From: Pseudomonadota bacterium
GTDB lineage: Bacteria; Pseudomonadota; Alphaproteobacteria; Ferrovibrionales; Ferrovibrionaceae
Length of the DNA stretch: 8,758 nucleotides
NCBI GenBank assembly: GCA_023434425.1
Contig: JAEYSS010000206.1
Span: forward strand, 1-8,758
Direction: 5' to 3'
Within the stretch, counting starts at the first letter, position 1; each line of letters opens with the position of its first letter. This document shows positions 1-6,269 of this stretch, piece by piece. The notes beneath the pieces are model-generated. The model was given only the letters and a program-made list of their open reading frames with translations. It had not been told where the DNA came from and ran no database searches. A program made the translations under genes and the position numbers.

Positions 1-5
1 CCCCC

Positions 6-992
6 ATGTCTCAAGTCACCACCCGTACCGTCAGTGCCGACGAAGCCGACCTGCGTCTCGACCGCTGGTTCAAGCGTCATTATCCGTGGCTCGGCCACGC
101 CAAGCTGGAAAAGCTGCTGCGCACCGGCCAGGTCCGCGTCGATGGCGGCCGCGCCAAGGCGGCGGCACGCCTCGAAACCGGCCAGACCATTCGCATCCCG
201 CCGCTTGGCGATCCGCCTAAGGACGATGACAAGCCGCGCGCGCCGAAGCTGGCCAAAGCCAGCCCCGAACGCATCGCCGAACTGGAAGCCGCCGTGCTGC
301 ACAAGGACGATGCCGTCATCGTGCTGAACAAGCCGGCCGGGCTGGCGACGCAGGGCGGCACCGGCCTGACCGAGCATCTCGACGGCCTGCTCGGCTATCT
401 CAAATTCGGCGCCGCCGAGCGTCCGCGTCTGGTGCATCGCCTCGACAAGGATACATCTGGCGTGCTGCTGCTGGCGCGCAGTGCCAAGGCGGCAGCGAAA
501 CTGGCCGAGGCGCTGCGCAAGCGCGACGCGCACAAGCTCTACTGGGCTTTGGTGATGGGCGTGCCGGAACAGCGCATGGGCAAGATCGACCTGCCGCTGG
601 CCAAGCTGGCGGGCGGCGCCGGCGAGCGCATGGTCTATGACGAGGACGAGGGCAAGAATGCCGTTTCGCTCTACCGCACCATCGAGACGGCCGGCAAGCG
701 CGCCGCCTGGCTCGGCATGGCGCCGCTGACCGGACGCACGCATCAGCTGCGCGTGCATGCCGCCGCCATGGGCACGCCGATTGTCGGCGACGGCAAATAC
801 GGCGGCGCCGAAGCGTTCCTCACCGGCGGCGTCAGCCGCAAGCTGCATCTACATGCGCGCGGCATCAAGCTGGCGCATCCCGATGGCGGCAAGCTGGAAG
901 TGCGCGCGCCGCTGCCGCCGCATATGGCCGCGACCTGGGAGTTCCTCGGCTTCACGCTCGACAAGAGCGCCGACGCATGGCTGGAAGAGTAG
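6..992 (+). CDS. rluC: RluA-family 23S rRNA pseudouridine synthase, RluC type
   Basis: Converts specific uridines of 23S rRNA to pseudouridine in the cytoplasm. Known RluC enzymes act at positions equivalent to E. coli 955, 2504 and 2580; that specificity is assumed here from family resemblance. The 328-residue length is normal. An N-terminal S4 RNA-binding domain spans about residues 15-65 (RLDRWFKRHYPWLGHAKLEKLLRTGQVRV region). The catalytic domain follows from about residue 95, with the LNKPAGL motif at 107-113 and the signature HRLDKDTSG at 144-152, where D147 is the expected catalytic aspartate. The RTHQLRVHA motif near the C-terminal third is also typical. A basic, Pro/Lys-rich linker (about 70-85) joins the domains. 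Only five bases precede the ATG, so the ribosome binding site cannot be judged. The 3' end overlaps the next gene by 16 bases, suggesting co-translation. RluD is the main alternative; the S4 sequence favours RluC. Confidence 0.93.
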   Translation: MSQVTTRTVSADEADLRLDRWFKRHYPWLGHAKLEKLLRTGQVRVDGGRAKAAARLETGQTIRIPPLGDPPKDDDKPRAPKLAKASPERIAELEAAVLHKDDAVIVLNKPAGLATQGGTGLTEHLDGLLGYLKFGAAERPRLVHRLDKDTSGVLLLARSAKAAAKLAEALRKRDAHKLYWALVMGVPEQRMGKIDLPLAKLAGGAGERMVYDEDEGKNAVSLYRTIETAGKRAAWLGMAPLTGRTHQLRVHAAAMGTPIVGDGKYGGAEAFLTGGVSRKLHLHARGIKLAHPDGGKLEVRAPLPPHMAATWEFLGFTLDKSADAWLEE

Positions 993-2305
993 GGGCCGCG
1001 CCGCTTCTGCCACACGACCTGCGGCGCCGCGCCCATCCGCTGCGCGCCGCACTGGCCGCCGAAGTCCATGCCCGCCCGCCCTTGCCGATTGCAGCCCCGT
1101 CGCGCGTGCTGCATCTCGGCCTGATGCTGCAGCCGGAAGAGGCTGCTGCCGAACGCGATCATCTGGCGGCTTTGTGCCGCACATGCCACGCCGATACGCC
1201 GCCGACGGATGCCAAACATGTCGTCGTGCAGTTGTCCGGCAATGCGTATCTGATCTGGGAGCGCCGCACCGAATTCACGACCTACACTTTGTATCTGCCG
1301 CGCCAGACCGGTGCCGCGCTGGACAGCGCCAGCGATCTGCCGCTGCCGGCCGGCTGGCTTGCGGCATTGCCGGGGCGGCTGATGGTGACGGCGGATATCA
1401 CCTTGCTCGGCAGCGACGAACCCGCGCCAACCGAGGCGCAGCTGGCGCAGCTCTTCGACGGACCGATGCTGGTGGCGAGCCGGGTGGCCGACGGTCATGC
1501 GACAGTCTGGACCGATTTCTTTCTCGGCGTCGATGACAGCGTGCGGTTTCTGGTGCGCGACCATGGCCTGACCGATGCCCAGCGCGGGCGCCTGGTCATG
1601 CGCCTGCTCGATATCGAGACCTATCGCATGATGGCGCTGCTGGCGCTGCCGCTGGCGCAGCAGGTGGCGCCGCGCATCACCGCGCTCGAACAGGGCCTGG
1701 CGAAACTGTCCGGCCGCATGGTCGATATGGCGCATGAAAGCGAGCAGACTTTGCTGCTCGAACTCTCCGGCCTGGCGGCCGAGGTCGAGACGCTGGCGGT
1801 CGACACGCCGTATCGTTTTGGGGCGGCGCGCGCCTATCACGCGCTGGTCGAGCGCCGCATCGCCGAGCTGCGCGAGACACGCATTCCCGGCCTGCCCACG
1901 CTGGGCGAATTCATGGAGCGCCGGCTGTCGCCGGCAATGCGGACCTGCATCACCATGGCCGAACGCATCGAGGGCCTGTCGCGTCGCGCGACGCGCATGG
2001 CCAACCTGCTGCGCACCCGCGTCGATGTCGCGCTGGAGCGGCAGAATGTCGAACTGCTGGAAGCGATGAACCGGCGCTCGCGGCTGCAGCTGCGCCTGCA
2101 GGAAACCGTCGAGGGCCTCTCGGTGGCGGCGATCACCTATTACGTGGTCGGCCTGGTCGGCTATGCCGCGCAGGCGCTGCACGCTGCCGGGCTGCCGGTG
2201 AACAAGGAGATCGCCATCGGCGTGGCGATCCCGGTGGTGGCGCTGGCGGTGTGGTGGGGGCTGCGGCGGTTCAGGCGGTCGCTGCAGAAGGCGGGGCTGA
2301 ATTAG
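977..2305 (+). CDS. DUF3422 family membrane-anchored protein
   Basis: Matches the DUF3422 family by its N-terminal HPLRAALAAEVHARPP signature (about residues 20-35), its length of 442 residues and its architecture. A large soluble, helix-rich region is followed by two C-terminal hydrophobic segments (about 382-400 and 411-429) and a basic tail (RRFRRSLQK). The family's function is not established. The layout of a long cytoplasmic helical domain ending in two membrane helices resembles CorA-type proteins, but I see no CorA GMN signature, so that is only an architectural comparison. The ATG lies inside the end of rluC in another frame, giving a 16-base overlap, and no strong Shine-Dalgarno is visible. 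This start is chosen because the conserved region begins soon after it. Codon use is GC-rich like rluC, so both belong to the host backbone. The gene converges on the restriction endonuclease gene with a 46-base gap. Confidence 0.88.
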   Translation: MAGRVGAAPLLPHDLRRRAHPLRAALAAEVHARPPLPIAAPSRVLHLGLMLQPEEAAAERDHLAALCRTCHADTPPTDAKHVVVQLSGNAYLIWERRTEFTTYTLYLPRQTGAALDSASDLPLPAGWLAALPGRLMVTADITLLGSDEPAPTEAQLAQLFDGPMLVASRVADGHATVWTDFFLGVDDSVRFLVRDHGLTDAQRGRLVMRLLDIETYRMMALLALPLAQQVAPRITALEQGLAKLSGRMVDMAHESEQTLLLELSGLAAEVETLAVDTPYRFGAARAYHALVERRIAELRETRIPGLPTLGEFMERRLSPAMRTCITMAERIEGLSRRATRMANLLRTRVDVALERQNVELLEAMNRRSRLQLRLQETVEGLSVAAITYYVVGLVGYAAQALHAAGLPVNKEIAIGVAIPVVALAVWWGLRRFRRSLQKAGLN

Positions 2306-2351
2306 ACGGCGGGGGGGGCAGCTGATGGAAACTGGAGTGTGCAAGGCTGAG

Positions 2352-3095
2352 TTACCGTATACGTGCAGCTTCTGCTGCGACATGCCCCGCCAGTGTTGAG
2401 ACGAATGTCCTCAGGCTAGTTAGCTCGGACGATTCGTTATATTCGCCAGTTCCAATTGCTGTTCGCGGAGATAGAAGAAAGCACGCAGTGGTGTAGAGCT
2501 GCTCTTGTACAAGCTTATGACAGAGTATGTTGTATCGATCTGCATAGCTGGCACTGCTGAATTCGCGAAAAATCGGGAAGTTTGGAGATGAGTCTCGTAC
2601 TGGTGTCCTGGACTCGGCACAATCCTCTAACAGCATCATCCAGCCGACAAAGGGGCGCGGAGTTTCATGTCCGAAAGCACCTTCCCGATAAGCAGTCCAG
2701 AGGTCGATGGCTGTTCCTAATGCCTCTTCAGTCCGATTGTTAAAATTATTTCCGAATGAGGGCCCTACTTGGCTTTTGAGTTCAACCGCCGCTACTAGAC
2801 GACCTTCGTTGACGACTAGAAGATCCCACAACTTAGTAGGCCGGAAAAAGCCGGGCAGAGTTAAAAGGCGCCGCTGGACATGTATTGAGGCGCGATCAAG
2901 TCCATTGCGGCGGACAATGTCCTGCACAAGCACCAGAAAACCATCCATATTCTTGCCGCTGGTCACACCTGCGCGTTCACCCTGGTCTACTCTTCCGCTT
3001 TCGATCTGTTTTTGACGGGCAGCATCTCGATTGCCCCAAAACGCCATAACCGCTTCGCGCGCCCGCTTGTCGTATTCGGCAAGGTCGAGTCCCAT
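2352..3095 (-). CDS. PaeR7I/XhoI-family Type II restriction endonuclease
   Basis: Predicted to cleave unmethylated CTCGAG; the target is inferred from family membership and not shown by the sequence. The 247-residue length is almost that of PaeR7I and XhoI (about 245). A PD-(D/E)XK-type core is visible: D91 in KLWDLLVV, then E105 and K107 in AAVELKSQ, with the following VGPSFGNNFNNRTEEALG block typical of the family. Other family-like features are the SGKNMDGF stretch (46-53) and FVGWMMLLED in the C-terminal half. The ATG at 3095-3093 has a good Shine-Dalgarno AAAGAGG (AGAGG at 3106-3102, six bases upstream). This site sits directly after the methyltransferase stop, only 12 bases away, so the two genes form one operon with the methyltransferase first. 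This order favours protection before cutting. The gene is intact, with no frameshift seen, and its codon use is less GC-biased than its neighbours. Confidence 0.9.
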   Translation of the reverse strand: MGLDLAEYDKRAREAVMAFWGNRDAARQKQIESGRVDQGERAGVTSGKNMDGFLVLVQDIVRRNGLDRASIHVQRRLLTLPGFFRPTKLWDLLVVNEGRLVAAVELKSQVGPSFGNNFNNRTEEALGTAIDLWTAYREGAFGHETPRPFVGWMMLLEDCAESRTPVRDSSPNFPIFREFSSASYADRYNILCHKLVQEQLYTTACFLLSPRTAIGTGEYNESSELTSLRTFVSTLAGHVAAEAARIR

Positions 3096-3107
3096 ATTCA
3101 GCCTCTT

Positions 3108-4829
3108 TCAATTTCCGCTTCCGCCGAGAGCTGCCCTCTCGGCTGTAGACATGCCATAAAGCTCGAAAACAGCATTGTTGCATGCTGCCAGATCGCCAGC
3201 GTACGCAGCGGTAATCAAAGCATCGCGAATCTTCTCTGATACATCAGTCCACTTTGGCAATCGAATTCGGCGGAGGTACTGCGCTTGGAAGCGCAGATAT
3301 CCTCCTCGCATTTGAGTGGAATAAGTAGAAACAAAAAGCTTCGCGATTCCGGACATCAATACTGCTTGCAGAGCCTTCAAATCCCACTCATCAGATGTAA
3401 TGAAATACAGATTGTGATGGGGGTAAAGCTTGCCGCTTTCATACACAATGTGAGCCTCACCCTTAATATCGGGGATTAGAAGTTTTGGCTTCAGTGCGAG
3501 CTGAGGGTAAATTCGGTCGATAGTTCGATACCAACCATTGGCATTGCGTTTCGCCACATTTCGGCGCCGGATGGCTTCGCCGTATTTCAACATGTATGCG
3601 CCGAAGCGCGGATACTCAGTCAAGTCGGCAAGCGAACCATCATCATTGAACGGGTTTATAACCCATAGTCCTTGCCACGAAACGTGGCCAGTTCTGATAT
3701 CTTTCGTCATGACGATCGGTAGCTTCCGATCATCTTCGACATCCAGATCTTCGGATCGGCCGATAAATATCCGATCTGCGCCGGTAGCAACCCCAATACC
3801 GACTTTGCACCCAGCGTCCTCGATTCTGGGGAAGCGGTCCTCTAGACGGCGAACAATCGCGAGTTGATCGAAAGAATTTAGAATCCAGGGCTCGGACCCA
3901 TTGGCGACCTTTACGGCTTCGAGAATCTCGCTATTTCGGGGAGCAGTATCGCCGCGTAAAGCTGCGGCTAATGCGACTAGTTTGGTTGAATTAATTTCTG
4001 GTCGATGGGCAATGCGTGTTTCGTTTCCCTTTACCCGCCGAATTACAGTAATGGCAGGATATGTCATGACTTCATTATGAAATGCTGGCGTATTGACCAT
4101 GTCAACGTACGTGGCGAGATGGAAATGATTGGCGACAAGAGCCCGAAGAGGGGCGCCGTATCGGTTCTTCATCCATCTATCAGTGCATATAAATCCGAGA
4201 GTGCCTCCTCGCTCTAAACTGAACAGTGAGCGCTCGATAAATGGCACGTAAATATCTGCACGATCATAAATTGTACTGTATCTGGAACGATATTCCGACA
4301 TCAGGACATCGGCGATCAGCTCTTGCCGAATGTAAGGGGGATTTCCCACTGTGTGTGTAAATTCAAAAGGCAAATCGACTAGCAAGAAATCGCCTTCGAC
4401 TATCCAAACGTCGAGTAGCTGATTTGCTTGGCTAGCAGATAGGTTTTTCTTAAGTAAGAGTTCCAGTGCCTTCGCCCGCGTCTTTGCAACGCTTGCTCGA
4501 TGTATCTCGACTGCTCTGATCGAATCTCGCAGGTTAGCGACAGGGTCACTGAAGCCGTTATTTTCTCGCTCGAAAGCTTCCAGCAGGCGCTCGATGACGG
4601 GGATCAAAAAATCCCCATGGCCGAATGCGGGTTCAAGTAACCGATAGGTATGAAGGGGGCGGTCGGTTGTGTAGCCAACAAGGTCGAGAATAAACTCAAC
4701 GACCGGGCGTTTGGTAAACACCGCGCCACGTTCTTCGATCCCTGCTGTTGCCAAGCGCTCCGTAGCTTCCGCAATTTGGCAGAAACCTGGCAGGGAAGGA
4801 GCTTTGAGGCGTAACGGAGAACGTGACAT
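3108..4829 (-). CDS. N6-adenine DNA methyltransferase of the PaeR7I/XhoI-type R-M system
   Basis: Uses S-adenosylmethionine to methylate adenine in the target of the adjacent endonuclease, presumably CTCGAG, protecting host DNA. Positions below count the codon at 4832 as residue 1. Motif I, the cofactor-binding loop, is LLEPAFGHGDF at 65-75. Motif IV, NPPY, is at 164-167, the form typical of N6-adenine enzymes; with motif I first and a long C-terminal part that would hold target recognition, this fits the gamma class. An upstream motif X-like stretch is ERGAVFTKRPVVEFIL (34-49). At about 573 residues it is a little longer than M.PaeR7I (about 530). A GTG at 4832-4830 directly precedes the ATG at 4829-4827. 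Neither has a clear Shine-Dalgarno, so ATG is preferred by default. The first roughly 30 residues are not conserved-looking, and a leaderless or weak start may help limit expression. No controller (C) gene is present. Confidence 0.9.
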   Translation of the reverse strand: MSRSPLRLKAPSLPGFCQIAEATERLATAGIEERGAVFTKRPVVEFILDLVGYTTDRPLHTYRLLEPAFGHGDFLIPVIERLLEAFERENNGFSDPVANLRDSIRAVEIHRASVAKTRAKALELLLKKNLSASQANQLLDVWIVEGDFLLVDLPFEFTHTVGNPPYIRQELIADVLMSEYRSRYSTIYDRADIYVPFIERSLFSLERGGTLGFICTDRWMKNRYGAPLRALVANHFHLATYVDMVNTPAFHNEVMTYPAITVIRRVKGNETRIAHRPEINSTKLVALAAALRGDTAPRNSEILEAVKVANGSEPWILNSFDQLAIVRRLEDRFPRIEDAGCKVGIGVATGADRIFIGRSEDLDVEDDRKLPIVMTKDIRTGHVSWQGLWVINPFNDDGSLADLTEYPRFGAYMLKYGEAIRRRNVAKRNANGWYRTIDRIYPQLALKPKLLIPDIKGEAHIVYESGKLYPHHNLYFITSDEWDLKALQAVLMSGIAKLFVSTYSTQMRGGYLRFQAQYLRRIRLPKWTDVSEKIRDALITAAYAGDLAACNNAVFELYGMSTAERAALGGSGN

Positions 4830-4869
4830 CACGACTCGATGTAAAGAATTGATCGTAGGCTGGATACAA

Positions 4870-4886
4870 CATCCTCACGGAGGATG
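4870..4886. promoter_or_regulatory. Perfect inverted repeat upstream of the methyltransferase, candidate operator
   Basis: CATCCTC-ACG-GAGGATG has 7-base perfect arms and a 3-base centre. It lies about 40 bases upstream of the methyltransferase start, a suitable place for an operator or for autoregulatory binding. It lacks a following T-run on either strand, so a terminator is unlikely. A second, weaker dyad (GTCCA/TGGAC, 4949-4965, containing the palindrome TCCATGGA) lies farther upstream. Function is inferred from position only. Confidence 0.4.
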
Positions 4887-4995
4887 ACAGTTCGAGACAC
4901 GACGCAGCCCGGGTGACTGCCACTAGATTCGAAGTACATCCAAGTCGAGTCCATGGATGATGGACGCAATACAAAGTCCGCAGCCGAATCCCAGC

Positions 4996-5024
4996 TTGCA
5001 GTGCGTGAAAAATGTTGCTATTAT
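4996..5024 (+). promoter_or_regulatory. Candidate sigma70 promoter with extended -10, reading into the ATAAG array
   Basis: TTGCAG (4996-5001), a 17-base spacer, then TATTAT (5019-5024) preceded by TGC, an extended -10 element. Transcription would start near 5031 and run rightward into the phased array at 5084, with no convincing + strand gene before 6270. It is the best promoter-like sequence in this gene-free stretch, but it has not been tested against chance in a locally AT-richer region. Confidence 0.45.
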
Positions 5025-5083
5025 GTTCCTATCATGCCGCCGTGCTGAAAGCAAGCGTGAACTAGGGCCTCGACGAGTGTGAC

Positions 5084-5194
5084 ATAAGCCTCCGATAAGC
5101 CGAAATAAGGGTCAAATAAGCAAAAATAAGACTCAAATAAGCGCAAATAAGCACCGAATAAGATGGCAGTAAGCCCGATCAGTGCAGTTATAAG
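5084..5194. repeat. Helically phased array of ATAAG motifs (10/11-bp alternation)
   Basis: ATAAG begins at 5084, 5095, 5105, 5116, 5126, 5137, 5147 and 5158, giving spacings of 11,10,11,10,11,10,11. It continues degenerately as GTAAG at 5169, ATCAG at 5178 and a perfect ATAAG at 5190. The mean of 10.5 bp equals one turn of B-DNA, and pairs form a roughly 21-bp higher-order unit (ATAAGnnTCAA + ATAAGCnnAA in the middle copies). The linkers vary while the ATAAG core is fixed. It lies in the gene-free stretch upstream of the methyltransferase and downstream of a candidate rightward promoter. Possible roles are a cooperative protein-binding array on one helix face, curved DNA, or an intergenic repeat family. 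None can be chosen from the sequence alone. Confidence 0.85.
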
Positions 5195-5311
5195 TCCGGG
5201 ATTACAATGCGTTAGCGGAATAACCGCCCGAAAAGAGGCCTGCGAAGGGAGGTTTTCAGGAGGCCAGCCAAAAAGACTGCCGGAAACAGCAACCCCACGG
5301 TCCGTGCCGCC

Positions 5312-6193
5312 TTACCCGCGCAGCATCCGCCGGATCTCCGCCGCGAGATAATCCGCCACGGCGCGCACCCGCGGCGTGTTGCGCAGGTCGCGATGCAGCA
5401 CCAGCCAGAGTTCGCGCGTCACCGGCGGTTTGCCTGGCTCGGCGACCAGTTCCGGAAACCGCCGGGCGATGAATTCAGGCGCCAGGATCGCACAGGCGCC
5501 CATGCGCGCCGCCGTCATCAGCGGGATCATGCTGTTGCTGCGGAGAACCGGTTTGAAGGTCTTCTGACGCGACAGCCAGCGCAGTTCCGGGATATCCGGC
5601 ACGCTGTCATCGAAGGCAGCGATATCCGTCAGGTCGCGTGCCTGACTATGGCGATAGAGACGGTAGGGCACACTGCCCAATCGGCTGGCATAGAGTTCGC
5701 CGCTTTCGGGCCGTGCCCAGCGGATCGCGATATCGGCTTCCCGGCGCGCCAGACTGAGCGAGCGATGCTCGACCGCGATCTCGATCGTCAGCTCGGGCCA
5801 GCGTTGGCGCATGGCGGCCAGCAGCGGCCCGATGGCATCGCCCGCAATGCCCTCGGTGCAGGTGATGCGGACGTTGCCGGTGATCCGGTCGCTGCGGCCG
5901 GCGGCGGCCAGTCGGCCCAGCCGCAGCAGCGGGGCTTCGACCTGCTCTGCGGCCTCCAGCACCGCACGGGCCTGTTCGGTCGGGCGATAGCCGCGCGCGC
6001 GCCGCTCGAACAGGGTGAGGCCGAGGCTGCTTTCCAGTGCCGCGATGCGGCGGGCCACGGTGGCGTGATTCACCTTCAGCAGCCGGGCAGTGGCCGACAG
6101 GCTGCCCTGGCGGGCCAGCGCCAGCACGTAGCGCAGGTCGTTCCAGTCGAGATCGCCGGGGTTCGGGGCCTCTGTGCGTTTGTGAACAGGCAT
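5312..6193 (-). CDS. LysR-type transcriptional regulator
   Basis: A 293-residue LysR-family regulator of typical length. The N-terminal winged helix-turn-helix covers about residues 16-75, including LRYVLALARQGSLSATARLLKVNHATVARRIAALESSLGLTLFERR read in short pieces: the recognition helix is around HATVARRIAALE, followed by LGLTLFERR. The remainder is a periplasmic-binding-protein-like effector domain (about 105-290; GNVRITCTEGIAGDAIGPLL begins it). Members bind a small co-inducer as a tetramer and usually activate a divergent gene while repressing themselves. The divergent neighbour is an isochorismatase-family hydrolase 76 bases away, its likely target; the inducer is unknown. The ATG at 6193 is chosen for distance to the HTH, although no strong Shine-Dalgarno is seen. 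Composition matches the GC-rich backbone. The C-terminus lies at the right edge of the lower-GC segment and appears complete. Confidence 0.9.
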   Translation of the reverse strand: MPVHKRTEAPNPGDLDWNDLRYVLALARQGSLSATARLLKVNHATVARRIAALESSLGLTLFERRARGYRPTEQARAVLEAAEQVEAPLLRLGRLAAAGRSDRITGNVRITCTEGIAGDAIGPLLAAMRQRWPELTIEIAVEHRSLSLARREADIAIRWARPESGELYASRLGSVPYRLYRHSQARDLTDIAAFDDSVPDIPELRWLSRQKTFKPVLRSNSMIPLMTAARMGACAILAPEFIARRFPELVAEPGKPPVTRELWLVLHRDLRNTPRVRAVADYLAAEIRRMLRG

Positions 6194-6269
6194 CGCGCGA
6201 TCTTATGGAATATGCACAGAGGGCGCCAGCGGCTATGTCAGAGACACATCGTTACGAATGGAGAGAGTG
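6194..6269. promoter_or_regulatory. Divergent lysR/hydrolase control region
   Basis: This 76-base gap must serve both divergent genes. TGTC-AGA-GACA (6236-6246) is a short dyad, and T6236 to A6248 fits the T-N11-A pattern common to LysR binding sites. A weak rightward promoter candidate is TTGTGA (6180-6185), 18 bases, TATGGA (6204-6209), which overlaps the lysR start codon as expected for mutual regulation. All are short motifs, so support is modest. Confidence 0.35.

Larger units (their letters stand above)
2306..5300. other. Lower-GC acquired segment carrying a restriction-modification system
   Basis: Base composition drops sharply here: sampled lines give 30/60 G+C at 2461-2520 and 29/60 at 4201-4260, against 41/60 at 1741-1800 in the flank. 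The segment holds a complete methyltransferase/endonuclease pair plus a long gene-poor stretch with repeats. The boundaries are approximate. The left one falls in the short gap after the DUF3422 stop and the right one just before the lysR stop, where GC-rich sequence resumes. I found no integrase, transposase or convincing terminal direct repeat, so the mechanism of entry is not visible. Horizontal acquisition is inferred from composition and cargo type. Confidence 0.6.
4833..5311. other. Gene-free stretch between the R-M operon and lysR
   Basis: About 480 bases without a convincing coding region. It holds the inverted repeat at 4870-4886, the rightward promoter candidate at 4996-5024, the ATAAG array at 5084-5194, and two Shine-Dalgarno-like purine runs (5245-5252 and 5258-5263) with no start codon suitably placed behind them. 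A 62-codon open frame beginning at the ATG at 5163 runs into the lysR 3' end antisense; it lacks a ribosome binding site and recognisable content, so it is not called. GC-rich host-like sequence resumes around 5280-5311. Confidence 0.6.

Noticed and set aside
2311..2318. Run of eight G as a phase-variable tract
   Set aside because: It lies between convergent gene ends, outside any coding or promoter region, so slippage would have no evident effect.
743..2383. Long minus-strand open frame (546 codons) opposite rluC and DUF3422
   Set aside because: Rich in Arg, Gln, His and Pro with no domain. It is an antisense shadow of two well-supported genes in high-GC DNA.
5084..5194. CRISPR array
   Set aside because: The repeat core is only five bases with 5-6 base linkers, far too short for CRISPR repeats and spacers, and there are no cas genes.
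5257..5267. CAGGAGGCCAG shared with 8310-8320
   Set aside because: An 11-base match in 8.8 kb is expected by chance several times, and one copy is simply a Shine-Dalgarno.
5296..5306. CACGGTCCGTG as a lysR terminator
   Set aside because: The one-base loop cannot form a normal hairpin and no T-run follows; at most a short palindrome.
5163..5351. 62-codon frame after the ATAAG array
   Set aside because: No ribosome binding site, no recognisable content, and it runs into the lysR 3' end.
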